NCBI GenBank assembly: GCA_028821125.1
Contig: JAPPHD010000122.1
Span: forward strand, 1 to 64,000
DNA: 64,000 bases
Source of the DNA: Gammaproteobacteria bacterium
GTDB lineage: Bacteria > Pseudomonadota > Gammaproteobacteria > Pseudomonadales > Azotimanducaceae
Reading direction: 5' to 3'
Below, in pieces: positions 38,113-51,204 of the stretch; the stretch's first letter is position 1; every line of letters begins with the position of its first letter. The notes under the pieces were generated by a model. That model did no database searches. It had not been told where the DNA came from and was given only the letters and a program-made list of their open reading frames with translations. Made by a program: the position numbers and the translations under genes.

Positions 38113-39232
38113 TTGATACCGGCGTTACTTGCTCTAGAAGACGGCAGCCTGTTCAGCGGGCAATCGATCGGCGTTCCGGGCATGGCCGTCGGCGAGGTGG
38201 TTTTCAATACGGCGATGACGGGGTACCAGGAAATTCTCACCGACCCCTCCTATGCCCTCCAGATCGTCACCCTCACCTACCCGCAGATCGGCAATACCGG
38301 CGTCAATCGCGAAGATGTGGAATCCGGCAAGGTCTGGGCGGCCGGATTCGTCATCCGGCAGACGCCCCGGCGCTCGAGCAGTTGGCGTGAGGACGCGACG
38401 CTGGAGGAATACCTGGTGGCCGAGAAGGTCGTCGCCATCGCCGATGTGGATACGAGGCGGCTGACCCGCCTCATTCGCGAAAAGGGCGCCCTGGCGGGCT
38501 GTATCGCGGCGGGCCCGGATGCCGACGAGGCGGCGGCGCTGGCCGCGGCGCGGGATTTTCCGGGCCTGGAGGGGATGGACCTGGCCAAGGTGGTCACGCG
38601 CGTCAAGCCGGAGCAATGGCGCGAGGGGGCCTGGAGCCTCGGCGACGGATTTACCGCGCCGGATCAGTCCCGGTTCCACGTGGTGGCCTACGATTTCGGC
38701 GTCAAGCGCAATATCCTGCGGCTGCTCGCTTCCCGCGGCTGCCGTGTCACCATCGTCCCGGCAATGTCGACGGCGGATGAGGCGCTCGCCCACGAACCCG
38801 ACGGCATCTTCCTGTCGAACGGCCCCGGCGACCCGGAACCCTGCGACTACGCCATCCGCGCCATCGAACAACTCATGGACACGGGGCTCCCGGTATTCGG
38901 CATCTGCCTCGGCCACCAGCTCATGGCGCTCGCCAGCGGCGCGAAAACCGTCAAGATGCCGCACGGCCATCACGGCGCCAACCATCCGGTACACGACCTG
39001 GGCAGCGGGCAAGTCATCATCACCAGCCAGAACCACGGCTTCGCCGTGGACGAGGCCACCCTGCCGAACTGCCTGGAGGCGACGCACGTCTCCCTGTTCG
39101 ACGGAACCCTGCAGGGCATCCGGCGAACGGACCGACCCGCCTTCGGTTTCCAGGGCCATCCGGAAGCGAGCCCGGGCCCACAGGACTGCGCGTACCTGTT
39201 CGACCGGTTCGTTGAACTGATGGGCGAAGCGA

Positions 39233-39240
<8 letters not shown>
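38113..39240 (+). CDS. carA: Carbamoyl-phosphate synthase small subunit
   Basis: 375 residues. N-terminal half with [18 protein letters not shown] and [19 protein letters not shown]-terminal class I glutamine amidotransferase with [29 protein letters not shown] (catalytic Cys) and [13 protein letters not shown] (His, Glu). It supplies ammonia from glutamine to CarB for arginine and pyrimidine synthesis. TTG at 38113 fits the family start; upstream codons belong to the hairpin-rich leader. carB overlaps the last 8 nt. Confidence 0.95.
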
Positions 39241-42490
<3,250 letters not shown>

Positions 42491-42499
42491 GAGCTCGCG

Positions 42500-42564
42500 C
42501 CTCGGGAATTCGCAGCCGTGAATTCCCGAGGTACAGGCTCCTGAACCTGTTTTCGCGGTTCAGG
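42500..42564 (+). other. Two strong hairpins between carB and greA
   Basis: CCTCGGGAATTC (42500-42511) pairs perfectly with GAATTCCCGAGG (42520-42531) around an 8-nt loop. CCTGAACC (42540-42547) pairs with GGTTCAGG (42557-42564) around TGTTTTCGC. No T-run follows either. They occupy nearly the whole carB-greA gap and could be a 3' end for carB or a regulatory leader for greA. Confidence 0.6.
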
Positions 42565-42576
42565 CGGGTCCGGGAC

Positions 42577-43056
42577 ATGACGATACCCATGACCGTTGAG
42601 GGCGCGACGGCCCTGCGGGACGAACTCCAGCACCGCAAGTTCGAGTTGCGCCAGGAAATCTCGCGGGCGCTTGCCGCGGCGCGGGAGCATGGCGACCTCA
42701 GGGAAAATGCGGAGTACCACGCGGCGAAAGAACAGCAGGGGTTCAACGAAGGCCGCATCGAAGAGATCGAAAGCAAGCTCGCCAACGCGCAGGTTATCGA
42801 CGTGACCCGAATCCCGCCCGCCGGCAAGGTCATATTCGGCGCCACGGTCACCCTGTTGAGCATATCCGGAGACGGGACGGACAGCACCCGCTACAAGATC
42901 GTCGGCGAGGACGAAGCCGATCTCAAGGAAGGCAAGATTTCGGTGATGTCGCCCATTGCCCGGGCGTTGATCGCGAAGTCGATCGGTGATGCGGTGCTGG
43001 TGTCCACTCCCGGGGGCGAGGTGGAATTCGAGATCGTCGACGTGGAGCACATCTGA
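42577..43056 (+). CDS. greA: Transcription elongation factor GreA
   Basis: 159 residues, standard. N-terminal coiled coil with [40 protein letters not shown] and the acidic tip needed for transcript cleavage; C-terminal FKBP-like domain with [20 protein letters not shown] and [18 protein letters not shown]. Rescues backtracked RNA polymerase. The usual neighbour yhbY is missing and rlmE follows 43 nt later. Confidence 0.96.
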   Translation: MTIPMTVEGATALRDELQHRKFELRQEISRALAAAREHGDLRENAEYHAAKEQQGFNEGRIEEIESKLANAQVIDVTRIPPAGKVIFGATVTLLSISGDGTDSTRYKIVGEDEADLKEGKISVMSPIARALIAKSIGDAVLVSTPGGEVEFEIVDVEHI

Positions 43057-43099
43057 TTCAGGCGAACCCTTCGCAAGGTTTCCTCAAGGTTGAAGTGGC

Positions 43100-43741
43100 G
43101 TGAGCAAGGGGTCCAGCAGACGCTGGCTGAACCGTCAGAGCCGCGACCCCTATGTCAAGGCTGCCCGCCGCGAGGGCCACCCCTCCCGGGCGCATTACAA
43201 GCTCCAGCAGCTCGACCGCCGATTCAACCTGCTTCAGAAGGAACAGTGGGTATTGGAACTCGGTGCCGCACCGGGTGGCTGGACGGCCTGGCTGGCGCAG
43301 CGCCTCACGCGTGGGCGGGTCGTTGCAGTGGACCCGCTGCCGATCGCATTGAGCGCCTCCAATGTGGAGATCGTGCAGGGGCGTGTGGGTGAAACGGACG
43401 TTGACCGGCGCATTGCCGGCATCCTGACGGGAGGCGCGGGCCCCGATCCGCAAGGCGTAGACCTTGTATTGTCCGATATGGCCCCCAATATTTCCGGCAT
43501 ACGCGCCACGGACCAGGCCCGGGCCATGGAGCTGGCGGAACTCGCGAGCGGAGCCGCGCACAGATGGCTGAAACCGGGCGGTTCCCTGGTTGTGAAGATC
43601 TACCAGGGCGAGGGCATCGAGGAGTGGCTCGCCGGAACACGGCGCCGCTTCGGCCGTGTGCGGGTTGTGAAACCGCAGGCGTCGCGCCCCGGATCTCGGG
43701 AGAACTATGCCGTGGCACGGCGCTATCGCGGCGGCTGTTGA
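43100..43741 (+). CDS. rlmE: 23S rRNA (uridine-2552-2'-O)-methyltransferase RlmE
   Basis: 213 residues of the FtsJ family. SAM site VLELGAAPGGWTAWLAQRL; catalytic Lys in SRAHYKLQQLD, Asp in VLSDMAPNISG and Lys in GSLVVKIYQGEG. Methylates the ribose of U2552 in the A-loop, a late 50S assembly step. GTG at 43100 is preceded by AAGGTTGAAG. It precedes ftsH as in most proteobacteria, with a 180-nt gap. Confidence 0.95.
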   Translation: MSKGSSRRWLNRQSRDPYVKAARREGHPSRAHYKLQQLDRRFNLLQKEQWVLELGAAPGGWTAWLAQRLTRGRVVAVDPLPIALSASNVEIVQGRVGETDVDRRIAGILTGGAGPDPQGVDLVLSDMAPNISGIRATDQARAMELAELASGAAHRWLKPGGSLVVKIYQGEGIEEWLAGTRRRFGRVRVVKPQASRPGSRENYAVARRYRGGC

Positions 43742-43921
43742 ACGGGGCGGTCGCCGGGAGCGCGGCAGTGCGCGACGGCGCCCCGGAGCGGCAGGTACAG
43801 CAAAAGCCGCCCGGGATTGGTGTCTGACGCTGATGGCGCCCCGTTGCGCTGTGGTGTAGGCTTGAGGGTTGCGACGGTCGAAACCGTTTTCGTCCCCGCC
43901 CGGCTTGAGTGAGGTAACCCC

Positions 43922-45820
43922 TTGTCCGACATGGGAAAAAATCTGCTTCTGTGGCTGATCATCGCGGCCGTGCTGTTGACGGTGTTCAACAACTTCGACA
44001 TGCGGCCCGAACCCAGGCAGATCAGCTACTCCGAGTTCATCGAGCAGGTGCGGATGGATGAGGTTCGCGAGGTCGTCATCGAGGGCCTCGTCATCTCCGG
44101 CATCACCAAGTCGGGCGATGAATTCCGGGCGATCCGTCCGGATGTGGAAGACCCGAAACTGCTCGACGACCTTTACAACCACGGTGTCAGTTTTGCCGGC
44201 AAGGAGCCGGAGAAGCAGAGCATCTGGTCGCAGTTGTTCCTCGCCAGCTTCCCGATCCTGCTGATCATTGGCGTCTTCATGCTGTTCATGCGCCAGATGC
44301 AGGGTGGCGCCGGCGGGCGCGGCGGGCCCATGTCCTTCGGCAAGAGCAAGGCGCGCCTTCTCTCGGAAGACCAGATCAAGACTACCTTCGCCGATGTGGC
44401 GGGTGTCGACGAGGCGAAGGAAGACGTCCAGGAACTCGTCGAATTCCTGCGTGACCCGGGGCGTTTTCAGCGTCTCGGCGGGCGTATTCCCCGGGGCATT
44501 CTCATGGTCGGCCAGCCCGGCACCGGCAAGACGCTGCTCGCCAAGGCCATCGCCGGCGAGGCGAAGGTGCCGTTCTTCTCCATTTCCGGGTCGGATTTCG
44601 TCGAGATGTTCGTCGGCGTCGGTGCCTCCAGGGTACGGGACATGTTCGAGCAGGCGAAGAAACAGTCGCCGTGCATCATCTTCATCGACGAGATCGATGC
44701 GGTGGGCCGGCACCGCGGCGCGGGGCTCGGCGGCGGCCACGATGAGCGTGAGCAGACGCTGAACCAGTTGCTCGTCGAGATGGACGGCTTCGAGCCCAAC
44801 GACGGCATCATCGTCATCGCCGCCACCAACCGGCCGGACGTGCTCGACCCGGCGCTGCTGCGGCCGGGGCGGTTCGACCGCCAGGTGGTGGTCAGCCTTC
44901 CCGACATTCGCGGCCGCGAACAGATCATCAAGGTGCACATGCGCAAGGTGCCGGTGGGCGAGGATGTGGAGCCAAACGTCATCGCCCGGGGAACGCCGGG
45001 GTTCTCCGGCGCGGACCTGGCCAACCTCGTCAACGAAGCGGCCCTGTTTGCGGCCCGTGCGGGCAAGAAGCTCGTCGAGATGGAGGAACTCGAGAAGGCC
45101 AAGGACAAGATCATGATGGGCGCCGAGCGCAAGTCGATGGTCATGTCGGAAGAGGACAAGCGCAACACCGCCTATCACGAGGCGGGGCACGCCATCGTCG
45201 GCAAGCTCGTTCCCGGGCACGACCCGGTCTACAAGGTCACCATCATTCCGCGCGGGCGGGCCCTGGGGGTGACCATGTTCCTCCCCGAGGAAGACCGCTA
45301 CAGCCTCAGCCGGGAACAGATCAGGGCCCAGATCTGCGGGCTGTTCGGCGGCCGTATCGCCGAAGAGATGATTCTCGGCCCCGAAAAGGTGACCACCGGC
45401 GCGTCCAACGACATCGAGCGCGCCACGCGTCTGGCCCGCAGCATGGTGACCAAGTGGGGCCTGTCGGAGAAGCTCGGCCCCCTGATGTACGACGAGGACG
45501 ACGGCGAAGTCTTCCTCGGCATGTCGGTGGGCGTGAAGCCGAAGCCGCAATCGGACGAGACGGCGCGCGCGATCGACGAAGAAGTCCGCCGCATCATCGA
45601 CGAGTGCTATGCCCAGGCTACCGGCCTGCTGACCGAGAACGAAGACAAGCTGCACAGCATGGCCTCGGCGTTGATTGAATTCGAAACCCTGCTGCCAGAG
45701 CAGATCGACGACATCATGGCGGGCGCCAAGCCCCGCGATCCCGATCCGCCCGGCAAGGGGCGGGGCAGCAAGTCCGGGCCGTCGGAAGCGTCCATCGGCA
45801 GCCCGGCGGGAGAGCATTGA
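43922..45820 (+). CDS. ftsH: ATP-dependent zinc metalloprotease FtsH
   Basis: 632 residues. Inner-membrane AAA+ protease with TM segments at about 8-24 and 104-124 flanking a small periplasmic domain. Walker A GQPGTGKT at 197-204, Walker [10 protein letters not shown] near 251, second region of homology, and zinc site HEAGH at 419-423. It degrades membrane proteins, LpxC and sigma-32, and SsrA-tagged proteins. The TTG at 43922 is 6 nt after GAGGT; an ATG at 43931 fits E. coli alignment but has poor spacing. C-terminal tail is glycine/proline/serine rich. Confidence 0.96.
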   Translation: MSDMGKNLLLWLIIAAVLLTVFNNFDMRPEPRQISYSEFIEQVRMDEVREVVIEGLVISGITKSGDEFRAIRPDVEDPKLLDDLYNHGVSFAGKEPEKQSIWSQLFLASFPILLIIGVFMLFMRQMQGGAGGRGGPMSFGKSKARLLSEDQIKTTFADVAGVDEAKEDVQELVEFLRDPGRFQRLGGRIPRGILMVGQPGTGKTLLAKAIAGEAKVPFFSISGSDFVEMFVGVGASRVRDMFEQAKKQSPCIIFIDEIDAVGRHRGAGLGGGHDEREQTLNQLLVEMDGFEPNDGIIVIAATNRPDVLDPALLRPGRFDRQVVVSLPDIRGREQIIKVHMRKVPVGEDVEPNVIARGTPGFSGADLANLVNEAALFAARAGKKLVEMEELEKAKDKIMMGAERKSMVMSEEDKRNTAYHEAGHAIVGKLVPGHDPVYKVTIIPRGRALGVTMFLPEEDRYSLSREQIRAQICGLFGGRIAEEMILGPEKVTTGASNDIERATRLARSMVTKWGLSEKLGPLMYDEDDGEVFLGMSVGVKPKPQSDETARAIDEEVRRIIDECYAQATGLLTENEDKLHSMASALIEFETLLPEQIDDIMAGAKPRDPDPPGKGRGSKSGPSEASIGSPAGEH

Positions 45821-45858
45821 GCATTTCCGGCCTCCGGCCCCCCGGAGGACACCAACCC

Positions 45859-45878
45859 CACCTGTTCATGAACAGGTG
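45859..45878. promoter_or_regulatory. Perfect 20-bp palindrome before glmM
   Basis: CACCTGTTCATGAACAGGTG is fully symmetrical and ends 10 nt before the glmM ATG. It could be an operator for a dimeric regulator or fold as an 8-bp hairpin with CATG loop that occupies the ribosome-binding region; a GGAGG lies upstream of it at 45844-45848 and none lies downstream. Confidence 0.5.
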
Positions 45879-45888
45879 CGGCTGACGG

Positions 45889-47223
45889 ATGGGCAGAAAG
45901 TATTTCGGAACGGATGGCATTCGGGGAACCGTCGGCCGGTTTCCCATAACCCCGGAATTCTGCCTGCACCTCGGCTGGGCGGTGGGCCGCGTTTTCACCC
46001 GCCGGGGCGATTGCCACATCATCATCGGCAAGGACACGCGGGTTTCGGGATACATGCTGGAATCCGTGCTGGAATCGGGGCTGGTGTCCGCCGGTGCGGA
46101 CGTGAGCCTGCTCGGCCCGATGCCGACTCCCGCCATCGCCTACCTCACCAGGACGTTGCGTGCCGATGCGGGCATCGTCATCAGTGCCTCCCACAATCCC
46201 TACCAGGACAACGGCATCAAGTTCTTCGATGCCGACGGCAAAAAGCTCGGCGATGCCGTGGAAGCCGAGATCGAGGCGCAACTCGAGAACGGAATGGTCT
46301 GCGCCGCATCGAACCGGCTCGGCAAGGCAGCCCGGGTGCCGGATGCCCCGGGCCGCTATATCGAGTTCTGCAAGGCAACGGTCGGCCGGGGGTTCCGCCT
46401 GCAGGGCCTGAAGGCCGTGCTCGACTGTGCCCACGGCGCCACCTATCACGTGGCGCCGGGTGTCTTCGAGGAACTCGGCGCCGACATCGCCGTTATTGGT
46501 GACTCACCGGACGGGTTCAACATCAATGCGGGGTGCGGTTCGACCCACCCGGAGTCGCTGGCTCGGGCGGTCCGGGAAAACGGTGCGGACATCGGCATCG
46601 CTTTCGATGGTGACGGCGACCGGGTGATCATGGTGGATCACGAGGGCGACGTGGTCGACGGCGATGAGTTGCTGTTCATCATTGCCGACCATCGGCGGCG
46701 GCAGGGCTCGCTCGAGGGCGGGGTCGCCGGCACGGTCATGTCGAATTTCGGCCTGGAGCGGGCGCTCGGCGAACTCGACATTCCCTTCGAGCGGGCCCAG
46801 GTGGGTGACCGGCATGTGCACGAACTGCTCAAGCGCAGGGGCTGGCGCCTCGGCGGCGAGTCCTCCGGTCACATCCTGTGCCTCGATCTGTCGACCACGG
46901 GTGACGGGATCATTGCGGCGCTGCAGACGCTTGTGCCCATGATGGAGTCTGGAAAGACCGTTCGCGAGCTGAAACAGGGCATGAGCAAACTCCCTCAGGC
47001 CATCGTCAATGTGGAAGTCGAGAATCCCGGCGCCGTGGCCGTTTGCGACAAGGTCACCCGTGCTTTGCATGCCAGGGAGCGTCGGCTCGCCGGCCGGGGG
47101 CGGGTGCTGATCCGGCCGTCCGGCACCGAACCGGTAATCAGGGTCATGGTCGAGAGCGAAGACCAGGCCGAGGTGTCGACTATCGCGCGTGATCTCGCGT
47201 CAACCGTCCGGCGGGCCGGCTGA
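45889..47223 (+). CDS. glmM: Phosphoglucosamine mutase GlmM
   Basis: 444 residues. [11 protein letters not shown] at the N-terminus, the phosphoserine loop [17 protein letters not shown] (Ser101), the metal loop [14 protein letters not shown], the sugar-binding [12 protein letters not shown] and the phosphate-binding [14 protein letters not shown]. Converts glucosamine-6-phosphate to glucosamine-1-phosphate for peptidoglycan and LPS. folP, usually between ftsH and glmM, is absent. Confidence 0.97.
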   Translation: MGRKYFGTDGIRGTVGRFPITPEFCLHLGWAVGRVFTRRGDCHIIIGKDTRVSGYMLESVLESGLVSAGADVSLLGPMPTPAIAYLTRTLRADAGIVISASHNPYQDNGIKFFDADGKKLGDAVEAEIEAQLENGMVCAASNRLGKAARVPDAPGRYIEFCKATVGRGFRLQGLKAVLDCAHGATYHVAPGVFEELGADIAVIGDSPDGFNINAGCGSTHPESLARAVRENGADIGIAFDGDGDRVIMVDHEGDVVDGDELLFIIADHRRRQGSLEGGVAGTVMSNFGLERALGELDIPFERAQVGDRHVHELLKRRGWRLGGESSGHILCLDLSTTGDGIIAALQTLVPMMESGKTVRELKQGMSKLPQAIVNVEVENPGAVAVCDKVTRALHARERRLAGRGRVLIRPSGTEPVIRVMVESEDQAEVSTIARDLASTVRRAG

Positions 47224-47302
47224 TTGTCGAAGGCCGGTCCAGCGTTTACTATTGCGCGCCCTCCGGGACCGGGTATCCGGTTGCCATTCTCATTGGCAGG
47301 CG

Positions 47303-47347
47303 TTCGCAGGATTCGCAGGATTCGCAGGGTTCGAAGGGTTCGAAGGA
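47303..47347 (+). repeat. 9-nt tandem repeat x5 upstream of tpiA
   Basis: Five units of TTCGCAGGA or close variants (TTCGCAGGG, TTCGAAGGG, TTCGAAGGA) in 47303-47347, about 65 nt before the tpiA start in the 188-nt glmM-tpiA gap. Copies 1 and 2 are identical. Confidence 0.9.
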
Positions 47348-47411
47348 AATGATGGTCAAATGAGACAGTCTCACGCCCCTGCACCACGTGATCCAGGGTC
47401 GTCCCGTTAGC

Positions 47412-48197
47412 ATGCGTCGACCGATTGTCGCGGGAAACTGGAAGATGCACGGGTCCATGGAGCGCGTTGACCGGTTCTGCACGGCGCTGAGCCGCGCACC
47501 GGCCGGGGACGGCGTGGAGGTGCTGCTGTTTCCGCCGGTGGGCTACCTCCAGGGATTTGCGGCGGGCCTGAAGTCGACCTGTGTGGAGCTGGGTGCCCAG
47601 GACCTGCACGTTGAACCGGAAGGCGCCTACACGGGCGAGGTTTCCGGCCGGATGATCAGGGAGTTGGGCGGACGCTGGGCGCTGGTCGGCCACTCGGAGC
47701 GGCGCACCGGCCGGGGCGAGACCGACGCGCAGGTGGCGCGCAAGTGCGTAGCGGCGTTAAATTCCGGGCTGAACCCCATCGTCTGTGTGGGCGAGTCTCT
47801 CGATGAACGGGAGTCCGGATTCGCGCAGGAGGTTGTACGCCGGCAGCTCGAAGCCGTTCTGGATGCCGTGGGCGCAGCGGGATTGGGCGGCGGCGCCGTT
47901 GCCTATGAGCCGGTCTGGGCCATCGGAACCGGGCGAACGGCAACTCCGGAACAGGCGGAGGGCATGCATCGGTTCATTCGCGAGGCGATTGTCAATGTGG
48001 ACAAGGCAACGGGCGCCTCGGTGCGGATTCTGTATGGCGGCAGCGTCAAGCCGGACAACGCCGCGGAACTCTTCGCGCAGCCGAACATCGATGGCGGCCT
48101 GATCGGCGGCGCCTCGCTCGAGCCGGAGAGTTTTTTAGGAATAGTCGCTGCCGTGAGAAATCGGCGGGCGGCGGACGACGAGAGAAACCGGTTGTGA
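47412..48197 (+). CDS. tpiA: Triose-phosphate isomerase
   Basis: 261 residues. RRPIVAGNWKMHGS holds the active-site Asn/Lys; ALVGHSERR the electrophilic His; VAYEPVWAIGTGRTATPEQA the catalytic Glu and flexible loop 6; YGGSVKPDNAAEL the phosphate site. Interconverts glyceraldehyde-3-phosphate and dihydroxyacetone phosphate. ATG at 47412 gives the family start. Stop overlaps secG. tpiA-secG is a conserved pair. Confidence 0.96.
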   Translation: MRRPIVAGNWKMHGSMERVDRFCTALSRAPAGDGVEVLLFPPVGYLQGFAAGLKSTCVELGAQDLHVEPEGAYTGEVSGRMIRELGGRWALVGHSERRTGRGETDAQVARKCVAALNSGLNPIVCVGESLDERESGFAQEVVRRQLEAVLDAVGAAGLGGGAVAYEPVWAIGTGRTATPEQAEGMHRFIREAIVNVDKATGASVRILYGGSVKPDNAAELFAQPNIDGGLIGGASLEPESFLGIVAAVRNRRAADDERNRL

Positions 48198-48544
48198 TGG
48201 ATCTTGAAACCATATTGCTGGTGCTGCTGGTGCTGGATGCGGTTGCGCTTGGCGGCCTGGTTCTGCTGCAGCAGGGCCGGGGCGCCGATGTCGGGGCGGC
48301 GTTTGGCGCCGGCGCGGCCAATACGATGTTCGGCAGTGCGGGAAGCACCTCGTTTCTCACGAAGATGACGGTATGGCTCGCCATCGGCTTCTTCGTGATC
48401 TCGTTCGGTCTTGCCTACTTTGCCAAGGAACGTGCCGAGCAGATGCAGGAACTGGGCGTTCCGACGATCGAGGAGCCGCTCGAAGAGCCGGAGCAGTTGA
48501 CTCCGGAGGAGGAAGGTGTAGATTCCGGCCTCCCCGATGTGTAG
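48197..48544 (+). CDS. secG: Preprotein translocase subunit SecG
   Basis: 115 residues with two membrane segments (about 4-22 and 56-74). The conserved loop between them reads LVLLQQGRGADVGAAFGAGAANTMFGSAGS, quoted here only by its ends LVLLQQGRG and FGSAGS. The cytoplasmic tail is acidic. SecG assists SecA-driven export through SecYEG. ATG at 48197 overlaps the tpiA stop (TGATG); GTG at 48194 is an alternative. tRNA-Leu follows, as in many gammaproteobacteria. Confidence 0.93.
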   Translation: MDLETILLVLLVLDAVALGGLVLLQQGRGADVGAAFGAGAANTMFGSAGSTSFLTKMTVWLAIGFFVISFGLAYFAKERAEQMQELGVPTIEEPLEEPEQLTPEEEGVDSGLPDV

Positions 48545-48602
48545 CTGCCCGCGGCGAAAGCCCGATCGCACGATGTTCGGGCACTTGAGAGACAGGATAT
48601 GT

Positions 48603-48689
48603 GCCGAAGTGGTGAAATTGGTAGACACGCTACCTTGAGGGGGTAGTGGGCAACAGCCCGTGCGAGTTCGAGTCTCGCCTTCGGCACCA
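48603..48689 (+). tRNA. tRNA-Leu(GAG)
   Basis: 87-nt class II tRNA with encoded CCA. Acceptor GCCGAAG pairs with CTTCGGC; anticodon stem CTACC/GGTAG encloses TTGAGGG with anticodon GAG at 48637-48639; long variable arm. It follows secG and may be cotranscribed with it. Confidence 0.97.
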
Positions 48690-48779
48690 GGTTCACCGTG
48701 CCTTCCATGCGGTCACCGCGTGGAAAAAGCAGTTGGGTGAGCACGTTGTTTCAGTGTTGAAACAGCCGTTTTCGGGCGG

Positions 48780-48808
48780 TTGCGGGGGCGGCTGCGCGTC
48801 CCTATAAT
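48780..48808 (+). promoter_or_regulatory. Promoter of initiator tRNA and rimP operon
   Basis: TTGCGG at 48780-48785, 17-nt spacer and a perfect TATAAT at 48803-48808. The -10 ends 15 nt before the tRNA. In E. coli the metY promoter likewise drives the rimP-nusA-infB operon. Confidence 0.75.
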
Positions 48809-48823
48809 CGCCTTCCTTGCTGA

Positions 48824-48900
<77 letters not shown>

Positions 48901-48906
48901 ACGGAT

Positions 48907-48937
48907 ACCGAAAGGCCCCTCTACGGGGCCTTTTGGT
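48907..48937 (+). terminator. Hairpin terminator after initiator tRNA
   Basis: AAAGGCCCC (48911-48919) pairs with GGGGCCTTT (48925-48933) around TCTAC; ACCG/GGT extends it outward and TTTT is included on the 3' side. Probably partial termination, allowing readthrough into rimP. Confidence 0.75.
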
Positions 48938-48993
48938 AAGCGCCGCCAGGCAAGTGACCGCCCGACGCGTAGGTGCGCGGGAGTGCGAAGGGA

Positions 48994-49039
48994 CCTCTAA
49001 GTGAAGTAGAGGATGAGAATGGGCGTAAGCCCATTTTTT
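48994..49039 (+). promoter_or_regulatory. rimP leader with intrinsic terminator
   Basis: First hairpin CCTCTA/TAGAGG at 48994-49012, then AATGGGC/GCCCATT at 49018-49035 with loop GTAA and further T to 49039, ending 8 nt before the rimP ATG. A rho-independent terminator just before rimP is known in gammaproteobacteria as the rimP leader, a proposed attenuator; the match here is by position and form. Confidence 0.78.
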
Positions 49040-49047
49040 GTTGGTGC

Positions 49048-49509
49048 ATGGTGAACAGGACCGAACTACAGATCGAGGAAAGCCTGAAGGAAACCGTCGC
49101 AAGGTTCGGCTGCGAGATCTGGGGCGTTGAATTGTTCTCCGCAGGAAAACGATCCAAGTTGAGGGTGTACATCGACAAGCCCGAGGGTGTGACGATCGAC
49201 GACTGTGAATCGGTCAGCCGCGAAGTCGGAGATGTGCTCGATGCGCAGGATACGTTCGGCGGTGGCTATACGCTTGAAGTCTCTTCGCCGGGGCTCGACC
49301 GCATCCTGTTCAAGGCCGAGCATTTCGAGGCGAACATCGGCGCCACGGTGGATGTGCGCCTCAACTTTCCGTTTGAGGGCAGGAAGCGCTTCGTGGGCCT
49401 GCTCGCGAACATCGAAGACGCCCAGGCGCTGTTGCGGCTGGATGACACGGAATACGTGCTGCCGCTCAAGAACGTGCAGCGCGCGCGGCTGGTACCGCAA
49501 TTCGATTGA
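49048..49509 (+). CDS. rimP: Ribosome maturation factor RimP
   Basis: 153 residues. Conserved [20 protein letters not shown] and [43 protein letters not shown] (quoted by parts), then a C-terminal SH3-like domain. Needed for 30S maturation. Start ATG at 49048, adjacent GTG at 49051 also possible. Follows the attenuator and overlaps the region before nusA by 15 nt spacing. Confidence 0.94.
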   Translation: MVNRTELQIEESLKETVARFGCEIWGVELFSAGKRSKLRVYIDKPEGVTIDDCESVSREVGDVLDAQDTFGGGYTLEVSSPGLDRILFKAEHFEANIGATVDVRLNFPFEGRKRFVGLLANIEDAQALLRLDDTEYVLPLKNVQRARLVPQFD

Positions 49510-49523
49510 GGATACGAACGACG

Positions 49524-51161
49524 ATGTCGAAGGAAATTCTGCTGGTGGTCGAGTCGGTGTCGCACGAGAAGGGCGTCAGCGAGGACGTGATTTACGGCGC
49601 CATCGAGAGTGCGCTCGCCACGGCCACCAAGAAGCGCTACGAGGAAGGTGCCGAGTTCCGCGTTGTCATCGACCGGGAAACCGGCGAGTACGAGACGTTT
49701 CGCGTGTGGACGGTAGTCGACCCGGAAGCGCAGCCGGAAGAAGACGAAGTGGTGGTGGAAGAGGCAAAGGCACAGGAAGAGGCAAAGAAAGAAGCAACGA
49801 AAGACGAAGACGAAGACGAAGAGGAAGAATTCAACCCGGCGGCCCAGTTGACGCCTGACGACGACCGGGCAAAGGGCCTGGCGCCGGGCGATACCATCGA
49901 AAAACCGGTCGATTCGGTGGCGTTCGGCCGCATTGCCGCACAGACGGCCAAGCAGGTCATCGTGCAGAAAGTGCGGGAGGCGGAACGGGCGCAGGTGGTG
50001 GAGGAATACCTGCCGCGGGTCAGCGAACTCGTGGGCGGAACCGTGAAGCGCGTGGGCCGGGACAACGTCGTCGTCGACCTCGGCAACAATGCCGAAGGGC
50101 TTCTCCTGCGCGAGCACCTTATTCCCCGCGAGTCGTTCCGAGTGGGCGACCGTCTTCGCGCACTGCTGCTCGAAGTGCGTCCCGACAACCGGGGCCCGCA
50201 ACTCATACTCACCAGAACCTCGTCGGAAATGCTGAGGGAGCTTTTCAAGATCGAGGTGCCCGAGATTTCCGAAGACGTGATAGAAATTCGCGGCGCGGCC
50301 CGCGACCCGGGGTCGCGTGCAAAGATCGCCGTCAAGACCAACGACGGCCGTATCGACCCGGTCGGCGCCTGCGTCGGCATGCGCGGTTCCCGAGTCCAGG
50401 CCGTCTCCGGCGAGTTGGCCGGAGAGCGGATCGACATCGTGCTCTGGGACGAGAACCCCGCGCAGCTCACGGTCAACGCCATGGCTCCGGCGGAGGTTGC
50501 GTCCATCGTCATCGACGAAGACGCCCACTCGATGGACATCGCCGTCAGCGAAGACAACCTGGCCCAGGCGATCGGCCGCGGCGGCCAGAACGTTCGTCTT
50601 GCGAGCGACCTTACCGGCTGGACTCTCAACATCATGACCGAGGAGGAAGCCGCCGAGAAACAGGAAGCGGAAGCCGGCCGGTTCATGGGGGAATTCATGG
50701 AAGCGCTTGCCGTTGATGAAGACGTGGCGGCGGCCCTGGTGGAGGAAGGCTTTACCACGCTTGAAGAAGTCGCCTATGTGCCCATCGAGGAAATGATGGC
50801 CATCGAAGGCTTCGACGAGGAGATTGTCCAGGAACTGCGCAACCGGGCGAAAGACGCGCTGTTGACGAAGGCCATTGCCAGCGAAGAGCTGCTCGGCGAC
50901 CGGCAGCCGGCCGACGATCTGCTGAACATGGACGGCATGGAACAGGCGCTGGCTTTCCGCCTGGCGAGCCACGAAGTGGTGACGATGGAAGATCTGGCGG
51001 AACTCGCGATTCCCGATCTGCTCGATATTGTCGAAGACATGAACGAAGAGCGGGCGGCTGAGCTGATAATGACGGCGCGCGCTCCCTGGTTCGAAACAAC
51101 CGCCGACGGTGAAGACGAGGGTGCGGGCGGCGGCAATGCCGCGGCAGGGGTCGCCGGGTAG
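49524..51161 (+). CDS. nusA: Transcription termination/antitermination factor NusA
   Basis: 545 residues. N-terminal RNA polymerase-binding domain ([20 protein letters not shown]), S1 domain, KH1 ([35 protein letters not shown]), KH2 ([18 protein letters not shown]) and two C-terminal acidic repeats ([15 protein letters not shown] and [16 protein letters not shown]). Compared with E. coli it has a roughly 35-residue acidic/lysine-rich insertion at about residues 78-115 ([20 protein letters not shown]) between the N-terminal and S1 domains. Controls pausing, termination and rRNA antitermination with NusB. Confidence 0.96.
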   Translation: MSKEILLVVESVSHEKGVSEDVIYGAIESALATATKKRYEEGAEFRVVIDRETGEYETFRVWTVVDPEAQPEEDEVVVEEAKAQEEAKKEATKDEDEDEEEEFNPAAQLTPDDDRAKGLAPGDTIEKPVDSVAFGRIAAQTAKQVIVQKVREAERAQVVEEYLPRVSELVGGTVKRVGRDNVVVDLGNNAEGLLLREHLIPRESFRVGDRLRALLLEVRPDNRGPQLILTRTSSEMLRELFKIEVPEISEDVIEIRGAARDPGSRAKIAVKTNDGRIDPVGACVGMRGSRVQAVSGELAGERIDIVLWDENPAQLTVNAMAPAEVASIVIDEDAHSMDIAVSEDNLAQAIGRGGQNVRLASDLTGWTLNIMTEEEAAEKQEAEAGRFMGEFMEALAVDEDVAAALVEEGFTTLEEVAYVPIEEMMAIEGFDEEIVQELRNRAKDALLTKAIASEELLGDRQPADDLLNMDGMEQALAFRLASHEVVTMEDLAELAIPDLLDIVEDMNEERAAELIMTARAPWFETTADGEDEGAGGGNAAAGVAG

Positions 51162-51204
51162 AGGCGCACGAACGGAGAGGCGCGGGGGTGCCGGAGAATT
51201 TGGC

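Noticed and set aside
43058..45817. 919-codon open frame antisense to ftsH
   Set aside because: Mirror of FtsH codon bias; the plus-strand protein has all AAA+ and zinc motifs, the minus frame has none.
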